This document shows, piece after piece, positions 1-8,130 of a DNA stretch of 64,000 nt (within the stretch, counting starts at the first letter, position 1; the number at the start of each line of letters is the position of its first letter). Source of the DNA: Bacteroidota bacterium. GTDB lineage: Bacteria; Bacteroidota; Bacteroidia; Bacteroidales; VadinHA17. Under the pieces are notes generated by a model. That model was not told the origin of the DNA and did not search any database. It was given only the letters and a program-made list of their open reading frames with translations. Position numbers and translations under genes: made by a program. The DNA is taken from positions 27,933 through 91,932 of the forward strand of contig JAAYDB010000016.1 in the NCBI GenBank assembly GCA_012729475.1. The letters run 5' to 3'.

Positions 1-218
1 TTGAGCTGGGCCCCGCAAATGGGACAGGTATAGATATATTCCACTCCTTCCTTAATACTGAAAGTAGGATGTGTGGTTTTTGTATAGTTTCCAATTTTTG
101 GGTTAAGCAGAACCAGTCCTTTCTCCCGTCTGTCTCCGAGATTTGTAGCAGAAAGGATAATGGAGTTTTTTACATTGAGATGTCCCCGGCAAACTTTACA
201 AAGATAATTTACAGCCAT
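1..218 (-). CDS. Zinc-ribbon protein, C-terminus beyond window edge (partial)
   Basis: The minus strand has an open frame of at least 72 codons from the ATG at 216-218 to the window edge, with no stop. The protein begins MAVNYLCKVC and later reads YTCPICGAQL, so two CxxC pairs (about residues 7-10 and 66-69) would bind one zinc or iron, as in a rubredoxin-like or zinc-ribbon fold. An unusually good Shine-Dalgarno for this group (AGGAGG, 226-231 on the complement) lies six bases before the start, which supports both the gene and the start. The function is unknown because the remainder is missing. It is divergent from the hydrogenase operon. Confidence 0.65.
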   Translation of the reverse strand, partial: MAVNYLCKVCRGHLNVKNSIILSATNLGDRREKGLVLLNPKIGNYTKTTHPTFSIKEGVEYIYTCPICGAQL

Positions 219-646
219 AATAATCCTCCTAGTTTATTAAATGTTGTTTGTTTTCTTGCCTGTATTAATTATTCTAATATACAAAAAAAACTTAAGATCA
301 TATAATCAAAAACACAATCAGAAACGAAATTATACCTGCAGCTTTACCCGTTAATTCTGAAAGAAGCAGATAAGCTTATAAAACAAATTTTATCAGGTAT
401 GAATTGAAGATTTCTTATTATTCAGATAAACAGGGGTTTGATCTGGCAGTTTTATTTTAAGAGCCAGTATTTCATATAATATCAGTAGTAATTGAGCCTA
501 GTTCTTTTTCTTTAGTTTAATTCTAAATTAGTAAGAATGAGATTTATTTTGGTTTTTAAGAAGTATTGTTATTAAATTCACAGCCGAATTTTGAAAGGAA
601 TAATTGTACGCTTAATAAATAATAATTATTTAAAAATCAATAAAAA
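219..646. other. Divergent intergenic region before the hydrogenase operon
   Basis: There are 428 bases without a convincing gene between the zinc-ribbon gene (minus) and hydC (plus). The stretch is very AT-rich and must hold both promoters. I see no clean TAnnTTTG box, only near matches around 550, and no strong palindrome. Confidence 0.5.
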
Positions 647-1114
647 ATGTATCAATTAGGAAATCTTGTCAAGGACTTATCCGATAAGCATGGTCGCACA
701 AGGGAGAGTCTCTTGCCTATACTTCAGGGTATAGTTGAGAAACATAATTATCTTACTGATGAGGCTATGGTTGAAGTAGCAAAAGAGCTGGATATCTCTG
801 CAGCAGAAGTATATGGGACAGCTTCTTTTTACACTTTTCTGGACACACAGGAGCGCGGCAAATACGTAATACGGGTTTGTAAAACGATAACCTGTTCGAT
901 GAAGGGTAAGATTGAGATACTCGAGACACTGGAAGATATGCTTAAGATAAAAGCAGGAGAGACCACTTCTGATAAGCAGTTCACTTTACTGGAGACTAAT
1001 TGTATCGGATGGTGTCACAAGGCTCCTGCGATGCTGATTAATGAAATACCTTACACCGAGCTTACTCCGGAAAAGGTTGTAGAGATTATAAAAGGTTATA
1101 TGCAGAAAAAATAA
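647..1114 (+). CDS. hydC: NAD-linked [FeFe] hydrogenase, NuoE-like subunit (HydC/HndA)
   Basis: This 155-residue protein is of the NuoE/24-kDa family: an N-terminal helical bundle and a C-terminal thioredoxin-like domain binding one [2Fe-2S] cluster. The four ligands are visible as C78 and C83 (CKTITC) and C119 and C123 (CIGWC), the family's C-x4-C and C-x3-C spacing. It relays electrons between the flavin subunit and the rest of the complex in the cytoplasm. It is the first gene of a three-gene operon, 13 bases before hydB. The presence of hydA two genes on, and the absence of other Nuo genes, make a hydrogenase subunit far more likely than complex I or a formate dehydrogenase subunit. Confidence 0.9.
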   Translation: MYQLGNLVKDLSDKHGRTRESLLPILQGIVEKHNYLTDEAMVEVAKELDISAAEVYGTASFYTFLDTQERGKYVIRVCKTITCSMKGKIEILETLEDMLKIKAGETTSDKQFTLLETNCIGWCHKAPAMLINEIPYTELTPEKVVEIIKGYMQKK

Positions 1115-1127
1115 TATTCTGAAAGAC

Positions 1128-2288
1128 ATGAAAAACAAAGGACTGAATAAAGTAGATCTTATTTTCGAAAAAATAAATGCAGAAGAGGTATTGAAAAAAG
1201 CCTGGGAAATGTCGAATCAATCTATAATTCAGCAGATTCTCGACTCAGGCCTGAAAGGTAGGGGAGGAGCTGGTTTTCCCACCGGTCTCAAATGGAAATA
1301 TACTGCTGCTATAGATGAACCTGAAAAATATGTTGTATGTAATGCTGACGAAGGTGAACCAGGTACATTTAAAGATCGGGAGATTTTAGACAAGGTAGTG
1401 TATAAGGTATATGGAGGAATGGCAATAGCAGGCAAAGCCATAGGTGCAAAAAAAGGAATTGTATACCTGAGAGGAGAATATCGTTTTCTTCTTTCACAAT
1501 TATATAAAGAACTTGAGGCATTTCATAAAATGATAAAAGAGATAGGATACGATTTTGAAATTTCCTATCGCCTTGGTAGCGGTGCTTATATCTGTGGTGA
1601 GGAAAGCGCTCTTTTTGAGTCCATTGAAGGCAGGAGAGGAGAACCAAGGAATAAACCTCCTTATCCAACAACATCAGGTGTTTTTGAAAAACCAACGTCC
1701 ATTAACAATGTAGAGACTCTGGTCACAGCAATGATGATAATAACTCATGGTCCGGAATCTTACAGTCAGCTTGGAACAAAAGACTCAAGAGGTTCAAAAG
1801 TGTTTTCAGTATCCGGAGATACTCCTATACCCGGGATTTTTGAACTGGAACTTGGAATGACAGTACAGGAGTTTGTTAATGAATTTGGTGACGGTGATAC
1901 AAAAGCCGTCCAGGTTGGTGGTGCTTCAGGGTTTTGTGTTCCAAGGAAAAAATTCCAGGATACTATCATAGGTTTCGAAGGAGTGCCTACCGGAGGATCA
2001 ATGAAATTATTCAACAGTTCAAGATCAATGTACAATGTTCTTCATAATTATCTCGATTTTTTCGCGGAAGAATCGTGCGGGCAATGTACTCCATGCAGAG
2101 TCGGCTGTCAACAGTTGCTCAGAGGTGTTGAAAAAGTCAAAAAAGGTGAAATACACTCAAATTATCTCAATGAACTGCTTAAACTCGCCGACACAATGAA
2201 AGTGGCATCAAAATGTGGTCTGGGACAGTCAGTGGGTAATGCTTTCAGAACCATTGTTGAAAACTTCAGGGAAGAGATCATCTATTAA
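1128..2288 (+). CDS. hydB: NAD-linked [FeFe] hydrogenase, NuoF-like flavin subunit (HydB/HndC), core-only form
   Basis: This is the NADH/FMN-binding subunit. The FMN/NAD loop GRGGAGFPTG is at residues 44-53, CNADEGEPGT at 71-80, and the NuoF SLBB region follows. The [4Fe-4S] site is formed by C317, C320, C323 and C363. At 386 residues the protein is only the NuoF core. The N-terminal thioredoxin-like [2Fe-2S] domain and the C-terminal two-[4Fe-4S] ferredoxin domain, which I know from the roughly 600-residue HydB of Thermotoga, are both absent. The frame ends cleanly with TAA, so I read this as a natural short form and not a truncation. It is 20 bases before hydA. Confidence 0.9.
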   Translation: MKNKGLNKVDLIFEKINAEEVLKKAWEMSNQSIIQQILDSGLKGRGGAGFPTGLKWKYTAAIDEPEKYVVCNADEGEPGTFKDREILDKVVYKVYGGMAIAGKAIGAKKGIVYLRGEYRFLLSQLYKELEAFHKMIKEIGYDFEISYRLGSGAYICGEESALFESIEGRRGEPRNKPPYPTTSGVFEKPTSINNVETLVTAMMIITHGPESYSQLGTKDSRGSKVFSVSGDTPIPGIFELELGMTVQEFVNEFGDGDTKAVQVGGASGFCVPRKKFQDTIIGFEGVPTGGSMKLFNSSRSMYNVLHNYLDFFAEESCGQCTPCRVGCQQLLRGVEKVKKGEIHSNYLNELLKLADTMKVASKCGLGQSVGNAFRTIVENFREEIIY

Positions 2289-2308
2289 CATTTAAACTTC
2301 TTAAAATA

Positions 2309-4090
2309 ATGATAAATCTGACTATAAATAACCAGAAAATTTCAGTAGAACCGGGAACAACCGTCCTCGACGCTGCAAAAAAACTGAACATACATATTCC
2401 TACGCTTTGTAACCATCCGGATTTATGTGTGGCCGGTAACTGCCGTGTCTGTGTTGTCGAACAGACCGGTGCTAGAACTCTCGTTGCCGCATGTGCCATG
2501 CCGGTTGCAGAAGGTATGGATATTCACACCAATACGCTCAAGGTACGAAACGCCAGAAAACATATTGTTGAACTTCTCCTTTCCGAACACCGATCAGATT
2601 GTACAAAGTGTTACAAGAATCAGAAGTGTGAACTACAGGCTCTCGCAAATGAATTCGCCTTTGGTGACACCGTTTTTATCGATCTGGTGAAAGACCGTCA
2701 TTATGAAATTGACAGATCATCTCCTGCTTTTATCAAAGATGATAGTAAATGTATCAGATGTCAGCGTTGTGTAAGAACATGTTCTCAATTACAGCATATC
2801 TCAGCTATAGCTGTTGCCAATAAGGGATTACATCAGAAAATATCTTCCTTCCATGACCGCCCAATGAGTCATGTCGTGTGTACCAATTGCGGACAATGTG
2901 TAAACCGCTGCCCCACCGGTGCACTCGTTGAAAAAACATATATCGACCAGGTATGGGATGCTATTTATGACGAAGATAAACATGTAGTCGTTCAGACAGC
3001 TCCGGCTGTCAGAGTAGCTCTGGGTGAAGATCTGGGCTTTGATCCTGGTGAAATTGTTACAGGTAAAATGGTTACAGCTCTTCGTTATCTCGGCTTCGAC
3101 TCCGTACTGGACACTGACTTCAGCGCAGACCTGACAATAATGGAAGAGGGGACTGAATTACTTAGCAGACTTAAAAAAGTGCTTGTTGACGGTGATGAGA
3201 AGACAAAGATACCGATGTTTACATCCTGCTCTCCTGGATGGATAAAGTTCATAGAACATAAATATCCGGAATTACTCCCTAATCTGTCGACATGTAAATC
3301 ACCTCAACAGATGTTTGGGGCACTTGCAAAGACATATTATGCAGCAAAAAAGAATATAGATCCTTCAAAAATAGTATCTGTGTCTATTATGCCGTGTACA
3401 GCAAAGAAATATGAAGCTGACAGACCTGAAATGAGAGCAAGTGGATACAAGGATATTGATTATGTACTGACTACCCGTGAACTGGCTGTGATGATTAAAC
3501 AGGCAGGTATCGATTTCAGAAATCTTAAACCCACGCATTATGATTCTGTAATGGGTGAATCAACCGGAGCAGGTGTTATCTTCGGAGCAACAGGCGGTGT
3601 TATGGAAGCAGCTTTACGTACTGCCTATGAGATTGTTACAGGACGTGAGGTGCCATTTACAAACCTGAACATTACTCCTGTACGTGGAATGGAAGGAGTT
3701 AAAGAAGCTTCAATAAAAATTGAAAACTGCCTGGAGGATTGGAAATTCCTTGAAGGAGCAGTGCTTAATGTCGCTATAGCTCACGGTCTTACTAATGCAA
3801 ATAAAATTGTTAAACTGGTAAGCCAGGGAAAGACTAATTACCATTTTATTGAGATAATGGCATGTCCGGGTGGTTGTATTGGTGGAGGTGGTCAGCCTAT
3901 TCCCACGAGCATGGAAATAAGACAGAACAGAATAGATGCCATCTATGCCGAAGACGAAAATATGCCTATCCGGAAATCACATGAAAACCCTGAAATAATT
4001 GCTATTTATGAAGAGTTCCTGGACAAACCGAATAGTCATAAGTCTCATGAATTACTTCATACTCATTACACAGAAAGGGAAAATTATTAA
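2309..4090 (+). CDS. hydA: [FeFe] hydrogenase catalytic subunit (HydA/HndD)
   Basis: This cytoplasmic enzyme interconverts protons and H2. Domains in order: a [2Fe-2S] ferredoxin domain (C34, C45, C48, C62); a His/3-Cys [4Fe-4S] site (H94, C98, C101, C107); two [4Fe-4S] clusters (CIRCQRC from C148 and CTNCGQC from C191); then the H-cluster domain, with motif 1 TSCSPGW (C307, S308), motif 2 MPCTAKK (C363) and motif 3 MACPGGCIGGGGQP (C519, C523). The length (593) suits a modular NAD-linked hydrogenase without an extra C-terminal [2Fe-2S] domain. The oddity is S308 where most relatives have a second Cys. No maturases (HydE, HydF, HydG) are in the window. Confidence 0.93.
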   Translation: MINLTINNQKISVEPGTTVLDAAKKLNIHIPTLCNHPDLCVAGNCRVCVVEQTGARTLVAACAMPVAEGMDIHTNTLKVRNARKHIVELLLSEHRSDCTKCYKNQKCELQALANEFAFGDTVFIDLVKDRHYEIDRSSPAFIKDDSKCIRCQRCVRTCSQLQHISAIAVANKGLHQKISSFHDRPMSHVVCTNCGQCVNRCPTGALVEKTYIDQVWDAIYDEDKHVVVQTAPAVRVALGEDLGFDPGEIVTGKMVTALRYLGFDSVLDTDFSADLTIMEEGTELLSRLKKVLVDGDEKTKIPMFTSCSPGWIKFIEHKYPELLPNLSTCKSPQQMFGALAKTYYAAKKNIDPSKIVSVSIMPCTAKKYEADRPEMRASGYKDIDYVLTTRELAVMIKQAGIDFRNLKPTHYDSVMGESTGAGVIFGATGGVMEAALRTAYEIVTGREVPFTNLNITPVRGMEGVKEASIKIENCLEDWKFLEGAVLNVAIAHGLTNANKIVKLVSQGKTNYHFIEIMACPGGCIGGGGQPIPTSMEIRQNRIDAIYAEDENMPIRKSHENPEIIAIYEEFLDKPNSHKSHELLHTHYTERENY

Positions 4091-4117
4091 TTATCAAAAT
4101 GGTTTTATCATAAACCT

Positions 4118-4156
4118 AATAATTAAGGGTGCCTCAAAAGGACACCCTTAATTATT
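4118..4156 (+). terminator. Strong hairpin after hydA
   Basis: A perfect 14-bp inverted repeat (4118-4131 with 4143-4156) encloses an 11-base loop 27 bases after the hydA stop. It lies between two converging genes and has A/T-rich flanks, so it could stop transcription from both sides. Confidence 0.8.
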
Positions 4157-4244
4157 GTTCTAATATTCACCTGGCTTCTACGGGATATAATGTACTCCGC
4201 TTGTTCAACATTCCGGATAAAACATTATCTGCATCTGATTCTTA

Positions 4245-4826
4245 TCACTGTCCCGTGTCAAGTCTTTTTAAAAGATATGCCATGTTCTCTCCAAGAATAC
4301 GCATAGTGTTAAGACCCTCTTCATCCTTTAATACATCACCTTTATCCCTTCCTATACCCATATTCCAATAGGATGACCCTGGTATTATCATTTCATTGAT
4401 AAGAAAGAAATGATTGACAGTATCAAATGCATTCACTGCTCCCGCTCTTCGCATCGATAATACAGCAGCTCCGGCTTTCCTTCTCAATGGATTACCGGCT
4501 CCACGCATTGCGTAACCGGCAACATCAATAAGGGCTTTGGCCTGGGATGCTATATCAGCAAAATACACCGGCGCACCTATCAACAGCCCGTCACATTGCT
4601 CCATCCTTTCAATACAGGCATTGATGACTTCATTATTCTGATGACATCTTCCATCTTTAAGCTCCCTGCATTTCATGCAGGCTATACATCCATTGACCCT
4701 TTTCCCTCCAAGCTGAAAAAACTCTGTCTCTATACCATTGTCTTCCAGTGATCTGAAGACTTCTTTTATGAGTATTTCAGTGTTACCTCCAATTCTTGGA
4801 CTGCAATTAATTCCCAATACTTTCAT
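4245..4826 (-). CDS. Flavodoxin-fold NAD(P)H:FMN reductase / iron-sulfur flavoprotein family
   Basis: The flavodoxin-like fold shows the FMN phosphate loop near the N-terminus (GINCSPRIGGNTE), a Cys cluster CIACMKC...C around residues 60-75 resembling the iron-sulfur flavoprotein (Isf) group, and the active-site strand LLIGAPVYFADI. I start it at the internal ATG (4824-4826) because the protein then begins MKVLGINCSPR, the usual family start; 24 codons further upstream are open but read as AT-rich leader. The family passes electrons between pyridine nucleotides or ferredoxin and flavin or quinone acceptors. The substrate is unknown. It converges on the hydrogenase operon. Confidence 0.8.
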   Translation of the reverse strand: MKVLGINCSPRIGGNTEILIKEVFRSLEDNGIETEFFQLGGKRVNGCIACMKCRELKDGRCHQNNEVINACIERMEQCDGLLIGAPVYFADIASQAKALIDVAGYAMRGAGNPLRRKAGAAVLSMRRAGAVNAFDTVNHFFLINEMIIPGSSYWNMGIGRDKGDVLKDEEGLNTMRILGENMAYLLKRLDTGQ

Positions 4827-5021
4827 TTTTACAAATTTTACGTTTTTACCAATTTTACGAATATAATTAAATATCTCAAACCAGATAGTAATATACATTT
4901 CTTACTATAATATGCTATTATAAAAAGCGGAAATTGATAAATAATACGGTTTTAATAAATTCAGAATTTTATTTCATATAAACGAATATCTTTACCTCTC
5001 CGCTCTCTTGTACCCTTTAAT

Positions 5022-6092
5022 ATGAGAAAAATTATCCATATTGACATGGACGCTTTCTTCGCATCTGTTGAACAGCTTGATAACCCCGAACTGCGTGGTA
5101 AACCAGTGGCAGTAGGAGGTAGCGGGGAAAGACATGTAGTGGCTGCAGCCAGTTACGAAGCCAGAAAATATGGTGTACGGTCAGCAATGCCATCTGTTAG
5201 CGCTAAAAAATTATGCCCTGGTCTAATATTTGTCCCACACCATTTTGAACGGTACGTGGAAATATCAGGAGAAATAATGAAAATATTCAGACAGTATACT
5301 GATCTTGTTGAACCATTATCTCTTGACGAAGCCTTTCTTGATGTCACAAATGACAAGAAAAATACAGGATCTGCAACATTGATTGCCAAAACTATAAAGA
5401 AAGAAATTCTGACAAATTTAGGACTTACTTCTTCTGCTGGAATCTCTTTCAATAAATTCCTTGCAAAAGTAGCTTCCGAAGTAAATAAACCTAATGGTTT
5501 CTTTGTGATACTGCCTGAGGAAGCCGGTAAGTTTATTGACAACCTGGCTATTGAGAAATTTTTCGGTATTGGAAAAGTAACTGCAGAGAAAATGCATCAG
5601 CTGGGTATCCATAAAGGCATTGACCTTAAACAATGGGATATGGAAGGTCTTATAAGGAATTTCGGGAAGGCAGGGAAGTTCTATTATGATATCTGCAGAG
5701 GTGTTGATGACAGGCCTGTGGAAGCAGAATGGGAAAGAAAATCCATTGGAACAGAATTGACATATGAAAAAGACCTTACAACAAGATTCGCAATTATTAC
5801 TGAACTATATAAGCTGGAAAGAGAACTAATACACAGAATGGAAGAGAATAATGCTGTGGGACGAACTGTGACACTAAAGATTAAGTATTCAGATTTCAGC
5901 CAGATAACAAGAAGTAAAACTCTTCAGAATTACATCCGGGATTTTAATACTCTTCACAGAGAGGTGTCAGAAATAAGACGATCAGTTGAGCTTGAAGGGA
6001 AAAAAATCAGACTACTGGGAGTTAGTATATCTAATATGGAGTCTGATGAACCTTATTGCCGGCAGCTGGATCTTTTTGATCAGCAGGTATGA
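5022..6092 (+). CDS. dinB: DNA polymerase IV (Y-family translesion polymerase)
   Basis: This 356-residue error-prone polymerase bypasses damaged template bases. The catalytic carboxylates are in HIDMDAFF (D8) and SLDEAFLDV (D102, E103). F13 sits at the steric-gate position, and YEARKYGVRSAMPS is the fingers motif. The little-finger domain follows, and the C-terminus carries a beta-clamp binding peptide (QLDLF) four residues from the end. The length matches DinB. The preceding spacer is AT-rich with a TATCTTTA near-match to the -7 box at about 4987; I see no obvious LexA box. The gene ends 3 bases from the converging HD-domain gene, so there is no room for a terminator. Confidence 0.95.
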   Translation: MRKIIHIDMDAFFASVEQLDNPELRGKPVAVGGSGERHVVAAASYEARKYGVRSAMPSVSAKKLCPGLIFVPHHFERYVEISGEIMKIFRQYTDLVEPLSLDEAFLDVTNDKKNTGSATLIAKTIKKEILTNLGLTSSAGISFNKFLAKVASEVNKPNGFFVILPEEAGKFIDNLAIEKFFGIGKVTAEKMHQLGIHKGIDLKQWDMEGLIRNFGKAGKFYYDICRGVDDRPVEAEWERKSIGTELTYEKDLTTRFAIITELYKLERELIHRMEENNAVGRTVTLKIKYSDFSQITRSKTLQNYIRDFNTLHREVSEIRRSVELEGKKIRLLGVSISNMESDEPYCRQLDLFDQQV

Positions 6093-6095
6093 TTT

Positions 6096-6731
6096 TTACT
6101 TATGATATTGTTCAAAGAATCGTCTCAGAATATGATATCGCTTTTTATGTTTCATGTACAGCGATGGTTTCTGCTCAGAAAATAATCTGAAATTATCAAA
6201 TCTCGCTTTTGCGTTTTCCAGAACAGCCGGTCCTATACATTCTTCCGGAATACCTCTGGCATGATAGATCTCCATATATCTCTCAATCCCTTTTTTCCCG
6301 AAAGCATCAAGATCATCGGCAATAGAAAGAATCTTTAATAATGTATTCTCTTTATCTTTATATCTGTATTTCTTATTATCATGGTTTTCTATAGCAAACA
6401 GTACATTTTCGTAATTATCCGGATCCATATCGTTTCTTATCAGGAAGGTTTTTGCCATCTCTCTGCTTTGATATCCATGTCTTTCTCTCTGATCTGACTG
6501 CATACCCAGGTCATGAAGAAAAACAGCTATAATCAGTTGGCGGATAAACATAGGCTCATGTAATTCTTTGTCACCGTATGCCAGCACTTCAACAGCATAT
6601 TGCCATACACGGCGGTGATGTTCCAGATCATGTGACGGTAAATCAGTGTCACCCCATGTCAGAAGAAAAAATTCTTCCAGTTGCCTGAGTAGTAAATTTT
6701 CTGTTTTGGAAATTATTTCCGGAAGTGTCAT
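6096..6731 (-). CDS. HD-domain metal-dependent phosphohydrolase
   Basis: At 211 residues the protein has the HD superfamily signature: an N-terminal SHDLEHHRRV (H34, D35, H38, H39), the HD doublet FLHDLGMQ (H73, D74), a further ENHDNKK near residue 117, and SIADDLDAFG as the distal Asp. These ligands bind one or two divalent metals and support hydrolysis of a phosphomonoester or phosphodiester, often of nucleotides. No regulatory or synthetase domain is fused. The substrate cannot be read from sequence, and the neighbours (dinB converging, a small HTH-like gene downstream) do not settle it. Confidence 0.8.
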   Translation of the reverse strand: MTLPEIISKTENLLLRQLEEFFLLTWGDTDLPSHDLEHHRRVWQYAVEVLAYGDKELHEPMFIRQLIIAVFLHDLGMQSDQRERHGYQSREMAKTFLIRNDMDPDNYENVLFAIENHDNKKYRYKDKENTLLKILSIADDLDAFGKKGIERYMEIYHARGIPEECIGPAVLENAKARFDNFRLFSEQKPSLYMKHKKRYHILRRFFEQYHK

Positions 6732-6898
6732 GATGTATTATCTCTGTTCCGGGCAGGATTATGATTAAAATGAGTAATTTTTTGGCATCTTTTAAGTCAG
6801 ATACCCTCAGAATTATCTTTTTTAATTAAGATAGTCCAGAACTAAGCAGAAAAGAAATAACATGTATGTTTCGTATTTTTATGCAGACAGGGGTGATT

Positions 6899-7144
6899 TT
6901 ATTTGTTGATCATCTTCCTGGCCATATCAAGTATTGTGGTGTCATCAAAACTTACAATACCTCCTCCGGGTCCCTGCTCAAAATGAATACCAACACTTTC
7001 GCCTTTTTCAAAATTTGTCCCTCCGAAGTAGTTTCTTACTGTATCTTCATTCAGATCCAGCTTTTCTGCTATTTTTTTCATACTACCGGAGGGCAACTGA
7101 TCTTTAATTTTACGGAGTTCATTAAAAGTGATTGTCTTTCTCAT
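6899..7144 (-). CDS. Small helix-turn-helix-like DNA-binding protein
   Basis: The 81-residue protein has an N-terminal helical segment, MKKIAEKLDLNEDTVRNYFGG, that reads as a helix-turn-helix (IAEKL-x-LNEDTVRNYF). A Gly-rich stretch (EQGPGGGIVSF) and a short amphipathic C-terminal helix (ILDMARKMINK) follow. Similar stand-alone proteins of about 80 residues are, as far as I recall, common and conserved in Bacteroidota. The role is probably DNA binding; the target is unknown. The gene has its own ATG at 7142-7144 and stands alone between the HD gene and mqnA, all on the minus strand. Confidence 0.65.
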   Translation of the reverse strand: MRKTITFNELRKIKDQLPSGSMKKIAEKLDLNEDTVRNYFGGTNFEKGESVGIHFEQGPGGGIVSFDDTTILDMARKMINK

Positions 7145-7261
7145 GATATATTTTTTTATTTTATACTTCTTCTTCTACCAAAGATAATCATTAATGTATT
7201 CAGAATAAAATATCTGTTGATATATATCAAATGACATATATTTCCTTTTTATGATTCGGCA

Positions 7262-8023
7262 CTAAAGCTCATCCATCAGTTTGATAAACAGCTCTATTGC
7301 TTTTGCTTTTTCATTAGTCAGGTGGAAATCCATGTTTTTTGTCAGATAGATATTTAAATCTTCTCCTTTAATGATACCTGTATCGCCGTATAGCTTCACA
7401 ACTTCAGGTATGTTTTCCACTCCTGTCTTCAGAGCTTCGTTAAAATCATAAAGTATGTTTTCTGCCAGCTTTTTGTTTGCTGTCCAGCATGCAAAAGCAA
7501 ATGGTAATCCTGTATAATTATACCATTCTTCTGCCAGATCAGTTTTTCGGCTGTATCTGTTCTCATATTCAAAACACTGATCACCTATGAGAACTATTGC
7601 CTCATCATATTTTATATCAAGGAAATTGAAATCTTCCGATGTCTCAGCCCATATAAATTGTTGTTTCCAGTAATATTTTGCCAGAATTCTGGCCAGGTTT
7701 ACTGATGATCTGGATCTGTAATCAAGGTATATTTTTTTTATTTCTTTAAAAGGACAATTACTTAGCAGCATTACAGTTCTTACTTTACCATAAGCCCCAA
7801 GACAAAAATCGGTAATAATATGATACTCCTTCATTAGAGGTAAGACTGCAATTGGTATAAGTCCGATATCCACATCACCAGCAATAAGACGGGTGGCACA
7901 ATCGGCAGGGTGATCAGTTGAAATGTTCACTTTTTTATCGAATCCGGTCTTCCACATTCCATAAATGAATGGATATGTATTTGCATATTTTACAGCAGAA
8001 ATCCTTATTTTTCTTCCTCTCAT
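7262..8023 (-). CDS. mqnA: Menaquinone biosynthesis protein MqnA (chorismate dehydratase, futalosine pathway)
   Basis: This 253-residue protein has the periplasmic-binding-protein-like fold of the MqnA/MqnD family. Recognisable segments are ISAVKYANTYPFIYG at the N-terminus, the D-IGLIPIAVLP hinge around residues 50-60, and YLDYRSRSSVNLARIL near the middle. MqnA dehydrates chorismate to 3-enolpyruvyl-benzoate, the first step of menaquinone synthesis by the futalosine route. It implies that this organism uses menaquinone, which fits the QmoC-like quinone-interacting protein at 30.6-31.6 kb. MqnD is the alternative, but the N-terminal pattern fits MqnA better. It is transcribed divergently from purB. 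Confidence 0.85.
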   Translation of the reverse strand: MRGRKIRISAVKYANTYPFIYGMWKTGFDKKVNISTDHPADCATRLIAGDVDIGLIPIAVLPLMKEYHIITDFCLGAYGKVRTVMLLSNCPFKEIKKIYLDYRSRSSVNLARILAKYYWKQQFIWAETSEDFNFLDIKYDEAIVLIGDQCFEYENRYSRKTDLAEEWYNYTGLPFAFACWTANKKLAENILYDFNEALKTGVENIPEVVKLYGDTGIIKGEDLNIYLTKNMDFHLTNEKAKAIELFIKLMDEL

Positions 8024-8082
8024 TTCTATTCCCGGTTACTTACTATTAATAATGTTTAAGTTTTTTAATTCTTCTAAAATAG

Positions 8083-8090
8083 TACTTTTG
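8083..8090 (+). promoter_or_regulatory. Bacteroidetes-type -7 box before purB
   Basis: TACTTTTG matches TAnnTTTG exactly and lies 40 bases before the purB ATG. No clear -33 TTG is present at the expected distance, so the assignment rests on the -7 element. Confidence 0.5.
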
Positions 8091-8130
8091 TATGTATGCT
8101 TACCTCAGGAAAACAATAAAAAACAAATAA

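Noticed and set aside
69..305. A plus-strand frame of 78 codons at the left edge
   Set aside because: It lies over the zinc-ribbon gene on the other strand, which has CxxC motifs and a Shine-Dalgarno; the plus frame has no recognisable features.
647..4090. Formate dehydrogenase or complex I subunits
   Set aside because: The third gene has all [FeFe] hydrogenase H-cluster motifs; no molybdopterin enzyme and no other Nuo subunit is present.
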